The notes under the pieces are model-generated. The model did no database searches. It saw only the letters and a program-made list of their open reading frames with translations, and was not told the DNA's origin. A stretch of 64,000 nt of DNA from Blastochloris viridis (GTDB lineage Bacteria > Pseudomonadota > Alphaproteobacteria > UBA2136 > UBA6156): contig VAFM01000001.1 of assembly GCA_005768725.1 (NCBI GenBank), positions 62,001 through 126,000 on the forward strand, given 5' to 3'. Position 1 is the first letter of the stretch; the number at the start of each line of letters is the position of its first letter. The translations under genes were made by a program, and so were the position numbers. This document shows positions 50,167 to 58,875 of the stretch, one piece after another.

Positions 50167-51613
50167 TTAATTTAAGTAAAAACTAACGCGCATCATAAGT
50201 GAAGATTGCTGAAGATTGTTTTCAAAGCGAGCACGTAAATCAGTTTGAGGAGTTATATCGTACACTGTTTCTGCAGCCCATAAATAGGATGGATTGCCGG
50301 ATATGGGAGATACGTCTGCATTGAGTTCCATATTAAGACGGCTTTTAGATGATAAGTTTGCAAGGATACCGTTTTCCGATCTCAGCATAAGAACATCATT
50401 GTAGTGTGTCTGCTTATGGTTAATTTGGCCGCCCCAAAGACTGTAAATCATGAGGTCAGGGATAGGTCTTATGGCTTTTCCGACTTTGGCATCGATATAA
50501 GCTGTAGAGCATGATTCACAGATAAGGTTGCGAGGGGCGTACTCAGCCGTTACTGACCATGAGAGGTCTTTATGAAACTCTCTGGGAATAGGGTTGGTAT
50601 TGAAACTGGCTATATCGATAGCGGTGAAAGATTTCAGGTCAATGTTATCCCGGGTAATATCGACTTCAACGGCTCCCATAACAAACCGAGAAGCTTCCTG
50701 ACCTTCCAGAGGGGTATTCAAAAGATCATTGTTTGCCGCTTGGTAACGGATGTTCAATGCATCATGCTCAGGTCTGGTGATGTAACCAATTTGTAGAACG
50801 GCTGGATGGTTGAGAGTGGCCGGCGTAGATCCTGGCTTCACAGGTGCGGAATCATTCTGTGAGTCCTGAGAAGGCGGACGCTTTAAACGCTCCATAAGCA
50901 GTATATGACGGTGTTGTTGGACATTCTTCAGATTTTCCGAATCTTTAGCTTTCGTGCTCAACTTGGCAAGTTCAAGATCGTAGTGGCCTTTGACGACGTC
51001 CAATACGTTATCGCTTACCGGTTGCGTCTGTAACCTCGGCTCCATAATTCAAGCTGGAGTCAAAAAAAAGTTCGTTCACATCTTTATCGGTCGTTTCAAA
51101 CTTCAGCATGGTATGGCCGAAATACGACGCCGGGCTTTCAAAGTAGCCGCTGGCAAAAATGAGAGAGACACCTGTTACTTTACTTGGGTCTACATAACGG
51201 GAATAACCTGAGCAATCGGGTTGTGGGATTTCCTTGAACTCGTCTATATATTTTCGGAAAAGCGTTGTGCGAGCTGGAAAGCGACAAAGTATCTCTGTTT
51301 TTGTCTTATCCATTTTGTACTCGTCCATGGCATTTACGAAGGCCTCAAACTCTTTTTCAGGTGAAGAGGCTCCTTCTGGACTTAAGAAAAAGGAGTCATT
51401 TACGATTTCCGTTGAATATCCGTCGGTGTTCTGATGGTAAAAGTTGATTGTCATCCAAGCGTCGTGTAACGGGCCTTCCTCAGGGAAGGGGAAGGTATTG
51501 GCCCATACCGATAGGCTTGGGATAAGACCCAAAAGAATCAAAGGCAGCTTCTTAAAGAGCTGCCTTTGAGTATCGATACGACTGATAGGCACGATCCTAG
51601 AGAGATACGGCAC
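50167..51613 (-). pseudogene. Broken DUF4105 gene (frameshift and missing middle)
   Basis: Two minus-strand frames make up one interrupted gene. The upstream part (51008-51613) has a signal-like start and the DUF4105 hallmark region SLIFASGYFESPASYFGHTMLKFET and FFDSSLNYGAE. The downstream part (50167-51045) reads on as DVVKGHYDLELAKLSTKAKDSENL, QHRHILLMERL, ending in a beta-barrel-like tail. Between SLNYGAE and DVVKGHYD the papain-like core, including the expected NCxY/T motif, is absent, so a deletion of an estimated 200 or more codons accompanies the frame change near 51010-51050. The 5' end has no ATG before the signal region other than one overlapping the next gene. It is probably inactive; a sequencing error alone could not explain the missing core. 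Confidence 0.7.
51540..51567. repeat. Perfect 10-bp hairpin at the head of the broken gene
   Basis: AAAGGCAGCT (51540-51549) pairs with AGCTGCCTTT (51558-51567) over an 8-base loop, within the first codons of the DUF4105 pseudogene and after the DUF3015 stop. It may be a terminator of DUF3015 or an attenuator. The minus strand after the hairpin reads GATTCTTTT, a poor T-tract. Confidence 0.5.
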
Positions 51614-52100
51614 AGTTCGGTGCGACGGCCTTGGTGGCGGCCTTTACGCTGTTGTACAGGCCTGCAGCACGTTCTTGACGGCTTTGAGTGCTGTAATTGC
51701 CTTGTGCCACAACATTGGCGTAGTTTGCACGGGTTTCAGCCACAATTGCGCTGCGCGAAGCGCTGTCGCAGCCCATGGTATCAGCCAGAGCTGTGGTGTA
51801 GGCACCGCCGCCGCTGGCGACATCAGCTTCCATGGCTTCCAAGGTTTCGATAATCAGAGTTGCAGTCTTAACCTTCTTGGCATTGCACATTTCCGGAGAC
51901 ATTGAGGCAGAGCTCAGAGCGGTGGTACCAAGGTCCCAGATGGCATTGGAAGTCACTGCGGCCCAAGCAACGTTTGGGAATAGGGCTGCGCCGATACCAC
52001 ATTCGGTATAGGGGCTGGGGCCTGAACCTTGAGCTTTGTCTTGTGCATTGGTCATGAAGGGGACAGCCAAGAGGGCTGCGGTGAGTGCTAGCTTCTTCAC
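51597..52100 (-). CDS. DUF3015 periplasmic protein
   Basis: A 167-residue secreted protein of the DUF3015 family: signal peptide (KKLALTAALLAVPFMTNA), YTECGIGAALFPNVAWAAVTSNAIWDLGTTALSSASMSPEMC, and a conserved C-terminal helix region with Cys near the end (VAPNCAVSL). Such genes commonly adjoin DUF4105 genes, as here. Function unknown; several cysteines suggest disulfides. TATA-like and RBS signals lie in the AT-rich upstream gap. Confidence 0.85.
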   Translation of the reverse strand: MKKLALTAALLAVPFMTNAQDKAQGSGPSPYTECGIGAALFPNVAWAAVTSNAIWDLGTTALSSASMSPEMCNAKKVKTATLIIETLEAMEADVASGGGAYTTALADTMGCDSASRSAIVAETRANYANVVAQGNYSTQSRQERAAGLYNSVKAATKAVAPNCAVSL

Positions 52101-52323
52101 GTATATGATTCTTTCTAGTTGGTTAGCATCCTCCTAGATGGGGGAAGAGGAGTGAATCCTACGCGGAGCTTACAAAAATTGGAGATTAAAACCAAGAGGA
52201 GGCTTAACCTTTTTGCTTATGACTGCAGCTGTTTGATGGCTTGTCTCTAATAATTAACTATTTGAATGGGATAGTGTTGGAGGGTCTTGCAAACAGTTTG
52301 GATGTCGTATAATAGTTCGTTCT

Positions 52324-52479
52324 ATGGAAAATTCGCAGGCACATCCCACATATATCGAGTCCGGAGATATTCTGGCGGATTGTACTTGGGGCGCTATTGC
52401 TTTGTTAATTTTTATGTTTTTATTAGTTTCGCCTATTCTTTTTATAGCCCATGTTGTTGAGCGCTTTAAAAAGCATTAG
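52324..52479 (+). CDS. Very small membrane protein
   Basis: A 51-residue frame from ATG 52324: a polar start (MENSQAHPTYIESGDILADC), one strong membrane helix (GAIALLIFMFLLVSPILFIAHVV) and basic end ERFKKH. TATAAT at 52308-52313 with TTGCAA 15 bases upstream could drive it with almost no leader. No ribosome binding site is clear. It lies in the 385-base gap between DUF3015 and the next gene, where nothing else is seen. Confidence 0.45.
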   Translation: MENSQAHPTYIESGDILADCTWGAIALLIFMFLLVSPILFIAHVVERFKKH

Positions 52480-52485
52480 TTTCTA

Positions 52486-52755
52486 TTATTTTGAAATATT
52501 AAGATTTTTAGGATTAAAGGCTTGCTCTATGCAGTGGGCAAAGGCGTGTCCCCCACCTTTCTTGAAAATGTTAATTCCAGCATTGTTTTTAATAGTATAG
52601 ACAACAAATCCTGCTGGAACAGCTGTAAGTATATAAAATGCGGCGAAGAGTAGTATCCAAAGTTTAAGTCGAGGAGGTTTTGGTTGCCTTATATCTCCCA
52701 TCAACTCAGCAGGATTAAGATTGTTCTCATTGGGTACTGGGGGAAGGTTTGTCAT
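52486..52755 (-). CDS. Small single-pass membrane protein
   Basis: An 89-residue protein: N-terminal polar, Pro/Asn-rich 30 residues, one membrane helix (LWILLFAAFYILTAVPAGFVVYTI) and a C-terminal 35-residue tail with one Cys. No family recognised. Converges on the very small membrane protein at 52324-52479. Confidence 0.5.
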   Translation of the reverse strand: MTNLPPVPNENNLNPAELMGDIRQPKPPRLKLWILLFAAFYILTAVPAGFVVYTIKNNAGINIFKKGGGHAFAHCIEQAFNPKNLNISK

Positions 52756-52955
52756 GGAAGAATTTTCGTTATTGCTTAGATTTCAAGATTAAGACATATC
52801 AAAGATTCGTTGCAGTAGAGTCATTAAGAATAATCATGTAAGTTAACAGTAATTTTAATGCCGTATTGCCTAATTTGCATAATGGTATAAGTCACTTTAA
52901 CTGTATAGCGTTTGTAATTTATTGCAAAATATGATTTTTAACTTTAAATGCGCTT

Positions 52956-54335
52956 ATGAAAATTAAACTTAATGCCTTCAAGGCGTATGATGTTAGAGGC
53001 AAAATGCCTGATGAGTTAAATGAGAGTATCGCCTATCAAATAGGTCGTGGTCTTGCGCGAACAACGCAAGCATCTCAGGCCATTCTAGGTATGGATAGCA
53101 GAATCAGTTCCCCATTACTCCTAAAGGCAGTTGCAGCAGGTCTTATGGAAGAGGGAGTAAGCTGCCGTTCATTGGGGCTGTGTGGTACTGAGGAGGTCTA
53201 TTACGCTGCTGGAGTTGGGTATGCCGATATTGGTATCATGATTACCGCGAGCCATAATCCTATGGAATACAATGGGATGAAGTTTGTTAAAAAAGGTGGA
53301 CTACCTTTTGATCCTTCTGAAGATTTAGTACCACTTGAAGAATTTGTTCGCGCCAATATCTCAGGGTTTGTTCCCGAATCGTTTCCTGAGATAGAGGAGA
53401 TTTCTTACAGAAATGAATATGTTGCTCATTTAATGGCGTTGATTTTGCCTGAGTCCATTCCTCCTCAAACTATCGTTATTAACGCTGGTAATGGAGCCGC
53501 AGGTCCTACGGCAGATGCGATTCTTGCTAATCTTCCCCAGCTAAATGTTATCCGTATCAATCACCGGCCCGATGGTACTTTTCCAAATGGGATTCCTAAT
53601 CCGTTCTTGCCCGGTAATCGCAAGGCAACAAGTGACGCTGTAATTGAGAATGATGCATCTATCGGAATTGCATGGGATGGAGATTTTGATAGGTGTTTTC
53701 TTTATGATGACAAAGGGAACTTTGTTAATAGTTACTATCTAGTAGGAATGCTTGCACAAAGAATGTTGGATAAATATCCAGGTTCTTCCATTGTGCATGA
53801 TCCAAGGCTGTTTTGGGATACAGAGGCGGCTATTTTGGGTGCCGGTGGTAAGCCTGTCATCGGTAAAGTTGGTCATGGACACATAAAGCCTGCTATGAGA
53901 GAGCATGATTCTCCATTCGTCGGTGAAATCTCGGGGCACTTTTATTTCAGAGACTTTTTCTTCTGTGATACTGGCATGCTACCGTGGATGCTGGTTCTTC
54001 AGCATCTTGGTCAAAAAGGCCAAACATTGTCGGAAGCTTTGAATCAATCCATGAGTAAAAATTTTGCTTCTGATGAAATTAATTTTTATACCCCTTTGCC
54101 GGCAAGAGAGTTTCTCAAGAATCTAGAGTCGTTCCTGCCTGTAGGAAGGTTGTCTTATGCTGATGGCATCACAATATCTTCTGATAATTGGCGTGCCAAC
54201 ATTCGGGCTAGCAATACTGAGCCATTGTTAAGATTAAATGTTGAAGCGGTCTCGTCGCATGAGCTTAGAGAGCAATTGGATGAAATTAGGAGAGTTATCT
54301 TAGATCACAATGGACAATTGGCTAAAGACCACTAA
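52956..54335 (+). CDS. Phosphomannomutase/phosphoglucomutase
   Basis: A 459-residue alpha-D-phosphohexomutase of the ManB/AlgC family. It interconverts mannose-6-phosphate and mannose-1-phosphate (and glucose phosphates) to feed GDP-mannose. Motifs: AYDVRGKMPDELNE, catalytic serine S99 in TASHNP, metal loop DGDFDR, sugar-binding GEISGHFYFRDF, and the phosphate loop RASNTEPLLRLNVEA near the C-terminus. It is followed by manC 68 bases later. A 200-base AT-rich gap upstream contains the promoter region of the polysaccharide locus. Confidence 0.92.
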   Translation: MKIKLNAFKAYDVRGKMPDELNESIAYQIGRGLARTTQASQAILGMDSRISSPLLLKAVAAGLMEEGVSCRSLGLCGTEEVYYAAGVGYADIGIMITASHNPMEYNGMKFVKKGGLPFDPSEDLVPLEEFVRANISGFVPESFPEIEEISYRNEYVAHLMALILPESIPPQTIVINAGNGAAGPTADAILANLPQLNVIRINHRPDGTFPNGIPNPFLPGNRKATSDAVIENDASIGIAWDGDFDRCFLYDDKGNFVNSYYLVGMLAQRMLDKYPGSSIVHDPRLFWDTEAAILGAGGKPVIGKVGHGHIKPAMREHDSPFVGEISGHFYFRDFFFCDTGMLPWMLVLQHLGQKGQTLSEALNQSMSKNFASDEINFYTPLPAREFLKNLESFLPVGRLSYADGITISSDNWRANIRASNTEPLLRLNVEAVSSHELREQLDEIRRVILDHNGQLAKDH

Positions 54336-54403
54336 TACAGTCTTGTTTTTGAATAAGATATAAGTTAGAGCCAAATAACGTAAATTGTGGGAGACCTAAG
54401 CAA

Positions 54404-55858
54404 ATGACTATCGATACTAGAATTCAGCCTGTAATTCTTTGTGGCGGTTCTGGAAGCAGGCTATGGCCTTTGTCTCGTAGTGCAATGCCTAAGCCATTTA
54501 TTTCGCTCGGTGGTCAAATGGGGCATACGCTCTTCCAGCATACAGCGTTGAGGGTTCAAGGTGCTGGAATGCTTCCGCCTGTAGTTGTGTGTGCAGAAGC
54601 TCACCGCTTTTATGTTTTAAATCAACTTGAAGAGATTGGTATTACCCCTGCCGCTATAATTCTTGAACCTCAAGCTCGAAATACAACTGCTGCAATAGCT
54701 CTTGCCACGGAATGGGCCAAAACCAACTCAGTGAATGTGCCATTAGCCATTTTGCCTGCAGACCATCTTATGGGTTCTCCCGCGGAATTTCAGGAATCTT
54801 TGAAAGCTGCCACAGCTCACGCATCTGACTCAATTGTTTTATTTGGTATTAATCCTAGTTTTGCAAATACTGAGTATGGTTACATTCAGTTAGGTGAGAA
54901 CATAGGGGGAGGGGCTCATAAAGTAATCAAGTTTCTGGAAAAGCCAAACCGTGCAAGTGCCGAAATGCTTCTAGTAAGCGGAAACCACGTGTGGAATAGT
55001 GGCATGTTCATATCTGCGCCAGAGCTCCTAGCGCGTGAGATTTTTGAATATGCTCAGGATGTAGCTAGCAAAGTTTCAGTAGCATGGGACAAGCGCCGTA
55101 GTGAGACTTTGCTTCATACGGAAGTTATTCGACCCGATGAGACATTTGGAGAAGTACCTTCAATTCAGTTTGACAATGCTGTCATGGAGAAAACTCAGCA
55201 TGCTGTTGTTCTTGCTTACAGCGGTCGTTGGAGCGATATCGGTGGTTTTGCCGCTTTGGCGGAAGCTCTTCCTCAAGATGACTCGGGAAACAGCATTTCT
55301 GCACCTGAGGATTCACATGTTCTTGTACCTGATACTATAGGAAGTCTCATTCACAGTAGTGTTCCTAACAAGATTGTCGCTGTTCATGGTCTTTCGGATG
55401 CAGTAGTTATTGATACAGCTGATGCATTGCTTGTCACCACAAAATCGCGTTCAGCTGGAGTGAAGTCAATTTTTCAGAGTCTTCAGGCTGCTAGAGCTCC
55501 TCAGGCTGAGTTTCATAATCGCGTTCATCGACCCTGGGGATGGTATGAGACAATAGTCAAAGGCCCAGGTTATTTAGTCAAGCGTATTGGTGTGATTCCG
55601 GGTGGGCGTCTTAGCTTACAATACCACCATCATCGTGCCGAGCATTGGACTGTTGTTACAGGGACTGCAACAGTTACTAAGGGAGAGGAAATTCTTACTC
55701 TCAACCCTGATGAATCAGTCTATCTGCCTTTGGGAATTCACCATCGCTTAGAGAATAAGTCTTCTAGCGATATGGTAGAAATTATTGAAGTACAGACTGG
55801 CAAGATTCTTGTAGAGGAAGACATTGTGCGTGTCGAAGATATTTATCATCGAACTTAG
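54404..55858 (+). CDS. manC: Mannose-1-phosphate guanylyltransferase/mannose-6-phosphate isomerase
   Basis: A 484-residue bifunctional type II enzyme (ManC/AlgA type). The N-terminal nucleotidyltransferase begins CGGSGSRLWPLSRSAMPKPF with further motifs LEPQARNTTAAIALA and FLEKPN; it makes GDP-mannose. From about residue 360 a cupin isomerase domain follows (RPWGWYETI, YHHHRAEHWTVVTGTA, LPLGIHHRLEN, IIEVQTG). It follows the phosphomannomutase and with it supplies GDP-mannose, the precursor of the GDP-fucose made by the enzyme at the end of the window. Confidence 0.94.
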   Translation: MTIDTRIQPVILCGGSGSRLWPLSRSAMPKPFISLGGQMGHTLFQHTALRVQGAGMLPPVVVCAEAHRFYVLNQLEEIGITPAAIILEPQARNTTAAIALATEWAKTNSVNVPLAILPADHLMGSPAEFQESLKAATAHASDSIVLFGINPSFANTEYGYIQLGENIGGGAHKVIKFLEKPNRASAEMLLVSGNHVWNSGMFISAPELLAREIFEYAQDVASKVSVAWDKRRSETLLHTEVIRPDETFGEVPSIQFDNAVMEKTQHAVVLAYSGRWSDIGGFAALAEALPQDDSGNSISAPEDSHVLVPDTIGSLIHSSVPNKIVAVHGLSDAVVIDTADALLVTTKSRSAGVKSIFQSLQAARAPQAEFHNRVHRPWGWYETIVKGPGYLVKRIGVIPGGRLSLQYHHHRAEHWTVVTGTATVTKGEEILTLNPDESVYLPLGIHHRLENKSSSDMVEIIEVQTGKILVEEDIVRVEDIYHRT

Positions 55859-55914
55859 AGTCCATTACTATTATTTAAATAATGTGCTCTTTTAAATTAA
55901 ATTTAGGTAAAAAA

Positions 55915-57099
55915 ATGCGTTTAGTTATCCATGATTATCCAGGACATGCCTTTCCAGTTCAATTAAGTCGTGCTTTAGCTAAAATGGGTCATGATGTCTG
56001 GCATGTCTGGAGTTCAGATATCGAGGCTCCTAGAGGGCCACTTAATTATCAGCCTACAGATCCTAAAAATTTTCATTTGTTACCTATTTCACTTGGGAAA
56101 CCTCTGGCTAAGTATAATCTTATCAAAAGGCTGTTTACAGAGAGATCTTATGCTCGTGCTCTTATTCGGGCTATTGAACCGTTGAATGTCGATGTGATTC
56201 TCTCAAATCCATCACCAATAGTTCAAGGACCGTTGCTTAATTGGTGTAAACGTCAAAAGATACCGCTGGTATCTTGGCTGCAGGATTTGTATTATATTCC
56301 GGTTCGCAAAGTGCTTGTTGAGAAGTTTTGGCTAGCAGGATATGTTTTTGGTTGGCTATTAAAGGTTTATGAGCTCTCAATTCTTCGTCGTAGCCAGAAG
56401 GTTGTCTTAATTGCAGACTCTTTTAAAGAGTTTTTGAGTGCAGAAGGGCTGCCTCAAGATTCTATGGTGGTAATTCCAAACTGGGCTATTTTAGAAGAAA
56501 TGCCTGTGAGACCAAAGCAGAATGAATGGACAAAAAAGTATGACTTATCAAGTAGCTTTGTTTATCTATATTCTGGCACATTAGGGCTTAAGCATAATCC
56601 GCAACTATTGATAGATTTGGCTTTATCACAGCCTGAGGCGAAAATTGTTGTGGTAACCCAGGGGCTTGGACGGAACTTCCTTGAAAAAGAGAAATGTTCA
56701 CAGGGGATCGATAATCTTATTTTGTTGGATTACCAACCATTTGAGGTATTACCTGATGTTCTAGGGGCTTCGGACGTACTTGTCGTATTGTTAGAAAAAG
56801 AAGCTGGAGTGTTTTCCGTTCCCTCCAAAGTTCTAAATTACTTCTGTGCAGGAAAGCCCGTGTTGGGAGCCATTCCACTCGTGAACGCCGCAGCTCAGAA
56901 TATCCTTGCCATTCCGGCAGGTAAAGTTGTTGAACCAGATAACATGGATGGATTTGTAAAAGCTGCAGAAGAGCTTGCACAAAGTTCAACTGAAAGGGAA
57001 ACGTTTGGAAAGTCTGGCCGCAAATATGCGGAACACACATTCGATATTACTAAGATTGGGTCTAGGTTTGAGACAATATTTAAATCGCTTATGGTCTAG
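55915..57099 (+). CDS. Glycosyltransferase, GT4 family
   Basis: A 394-residue GT-B glycosyltransferase related to the WcaI/WbuB branch. N-terminal acceptor domain starts MRLVIHDYPGHAFPVQLSRAL; C-terminal donor domain has YSGTLGLKHNPQLLIDLAL, a DYQPFEVLPDVLGASDVLVVLLE segment, SVPSKVLNYFCAGKPVLGA and EPDNMDGFVKAAEELA. ATG 55915 was preferred over one 11 codons earlier on start context. Sugar donor unknown. Confidence 0.83.
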   Translation: MRLVIHDYPGHAFPVQLSRALAKMGHDVWHVWSSDIEAPRGPLNYQPTDPKNFHLLPISLGKPLAKYNLIKRLFTERSYARALIRAIEPLNVDVILSNPSPIVQGPLLNWCKRQKIPLVSWLQDLYYIPVRKVLVEKFWLAGYVFGWLLKVYELSILRRSQKVVLIADSFKEFLSAEGLPQDSMVVIPNWAILEEMPVRPKQNEWTKKYDLSSSFVYLYSGTLGLKHNPQLLIDLALSQPEAKIVVVTQGLGRNFLEKEKCSQGIDNLILLDYQPFEVLPDVLGASDVLVVLLEKEAGVFSVPSKVLNYFCAGKPVLGAIPLVNAAAQNILAIPAGKVVEPDNMDGFVKAAEELAQSSTERETFGKSGRKYAEHTFDITKIGSRFETIFKSLMV

Positions 57100-58417
57100 T
57101 CCTATCTTACGAAAGAGTGTCGGCCTTACTGGCCTGATGTATGCGTCTCCTGTTGTAGGTATTCTTGTTGAAATCTTGCTCATGCGGACCTATGGCGTAG
57201 GAAGTGTCCTTGATGTGTATAGAGCGGTACTAACATTCATGCTAATGGGGCAGGGGCTTATTGCATCGCAATTATTGAAATACGTTGTCATACCTAAAAT
57301 GGCAACTTTCAGATCTCAAGGAAAAGAGAAAGATGGTTTTTTATTTGCTCTGCATTTCACATTGAGTATTCTACTCGTAACTCTTCCGCTGTTGTTTTTG
57401 GGGGTGTTGCGTCCAGACATAATCATACATTATCTAGCTCCTGGTATTCCGGGAGAGGTAACTAATCAAGCCTCCTGGCTTGTGACTGTGGGGTGTGTAG
57501 GATTCTTTATATTAACACTGGTGGGAAGTCTGACAGCCATAGTGAATTTCTACGGCGTGTTTTGGGGGCAGCCGGTAGGACAAATGCTAATGAATGGTGG
57601 CATTGGTCTTGCTATTTTCCTTGCCGGCCATTTGACGAGGACGGCCTCAACGCAGTTTGGATTGTTAGCAATAGCTCTTGGTGTTGGTCTCCTTCTCATG
57701 GTTGGGATACTTGCATGGCAAACGTGGATGGCTTGGATCAAGTTACCAGTACAGCATGCCAGCCAGAGGTTCTGGGATACGTTTAGAGGACTTGGTTGGC
57801 TATTGTTGCCGCAACTAGTAATTCTAGGAACTGAAATGTGGAAACCTATTCTTGTTAATCGTGAACTTTCACAGCTTGATTCAGGAAGTCTTGCACTTTA
57901 TCAGTTTGCATTCCGATTGTTGATGTTGGGATCATTGCCAGCACAGGCTATTGCAACTGTCTTGTTTCCTCATATCTCTCGGATTGCAGCCGAGGCGGAC
58001 GGCCATTTACTGCGGAAGAAGCTTCAGGAAGGAACCTTTGTCCTTGGAGGTATTTCTTTCGGATTATCATGCGGACTCTTTATTACTGCGCCATTTTGGA
58101 TGCCGATTCTAAGCTCGATCGCAGGCATCCACGGTGCAAACTATGAGCGGTTGCTCAGTGCTTTCAGTATCCTGGTATGGTGTTGTCCATCAGGCGCATT
58201 GGCAATGTTTTATGTTCAAAGTGCCTTTGCGTGTCACCGTCGATGGTTTGTAGTTGGGTATGGGTTATTTTCTACGCTTCTTTTGACCTTCGTATTATCT
58301 TTCGTATCAGACCTTAATGGAGTGGCTTTCGGTTATATGGGTGCAAGCTGGGGCAGCGTTATCGGTTTTGGTATATGGTTTTTTATATATTCCAGATATA
58401 AGATGATCAGGAAGTGA
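57068..58417 (+). CDS. Polysaccharide/lipid II flippase-like protein (MurJ/MviN superfamily)
   Basis: A multi-spanning protein of about 450 residues with at least 12 hydrophobic helices, similar to MurJ-type MOP flippases (LMYASPVVGILVEILLMRTYGVGSVLDVYRAV, PQLVILGTEMWKPILVNRE, LPAQAIATVLFPHISRIAAEADG). The start is uncertain: the frame is open back to 56975, overlapping the glycosyltransferase by 125 bases, and no ATG is suitable. I used TTG 57068; TTG 57056 is equally possible. In this locus it would flip a lipid-linked sugar unit (Wzx role). Confidence 0.75.
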   Translation: MRQYLNRLWSSPILRKSVGLTGLMYASPVVGILVEILLMRTYGVGSVLDVYRAVLTFMLMGQGLIASQLLKYVVIPKMATFRSQGKEKDGFLFALHFTLSILLVTLPLLFLGVLRPDIIIHYLAPGIPGEVTNQASWLVTVGCVGFFILTLVGSLTAIVNFYGVFWGQPVGQMLMNGGIGLAIFLAGHLTRTASTQFGLLAIALGVGLLLMVGILAWQTWMAWIKLPVQHASQRFWDTFRGLGWLLLPQLVILGTEMWKPILVNRELSQLDSGSLALYQFAFRLLMLGSLPAQAIATVLFPHISRIAAEADGHLLRKKLQEGTFVLGGISFGLSCGLFITAPFWMPILSSIAGIHGANYERLLSAFSILVWCCPSGALAMFYVQSAFACHRRWFVVGYGLFSTLLLTFVLSFVSDLNGVAFGYMGASWGSVIGFGIWFFIYSRYKMIRK

Positions 58418-58477
58418 TAGAGTTAGACTATTCAAAAGATTTTCTATAGCATTCTCATGGTTTGTTCCAGTCGTTGC

Positions 58478-58839
58478 TCAGGGGAGGCGGTTGTTGCTGC
58501 TGCGGAGTGCTTTGAGCTGCGCCCAACGCTGCTCAATTCGGCTAAGATCGAGTGTGGAGAGCGGCCGGTATAGCAAGGTAAGGGTGGTCGCCTTGATTAG
58601 CTGGCGGGTGCTTGAATGTTTATGAAAGCCTCATTGTCCACAATGATCGCGCTGGGCTGGGCTAGTTCCGACAGCAAAATGTGAGAGAGCCAGCGTTTGA
58701 ACACTACCGTGTCGATCTTGCCTGTAAACAGCATCGTTGCCAGTAGAGCTTTACCAAGCTGTGCTATGATCAGGTTGATAGGCGGGGCGGCTGAGGGGGG
58801 GCGCTTAGCTCTAGCTATTACTCTCTTGCAGCTGCTCAT
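58478..58839 (-). pseudogene. Decayed IS630-family transposase
   Basis: Minus-strand remnant with two out-of-frame pieces. The first (58839 to about 58620) reads LLATMLFTGKIDTVVFKRWL and SAIIVDNEAF, the DDE region 'vvmDNaxFH'. After a one-base frame change it continues FHKHSSTRQLIKATTLTLLY then RPLSTLDLSRIEQRWAQLKAL, matching the C-terminal 'P.YSPDLNPIE..W..LK' of IS630 transposases, with a stop at 58478. The N-terminal half and the terminal repeats are absent. The remnant sits at the strand switch of the polysaccharide locus. Gap 58418-58875 holds nothing else. Confidence 0.75.
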
Positions 58840-58875
58840 ATCGCAAATTCAAGGCTTATGGTTCTAGTCGAAGCA

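Noticed and set aside
57493..57786. Plus-strand frame inside the flippase gene
   Set aside because: Different-frame shadow with Trp/Cys-rich composition; the flippase frame is continuous and membrane-like.
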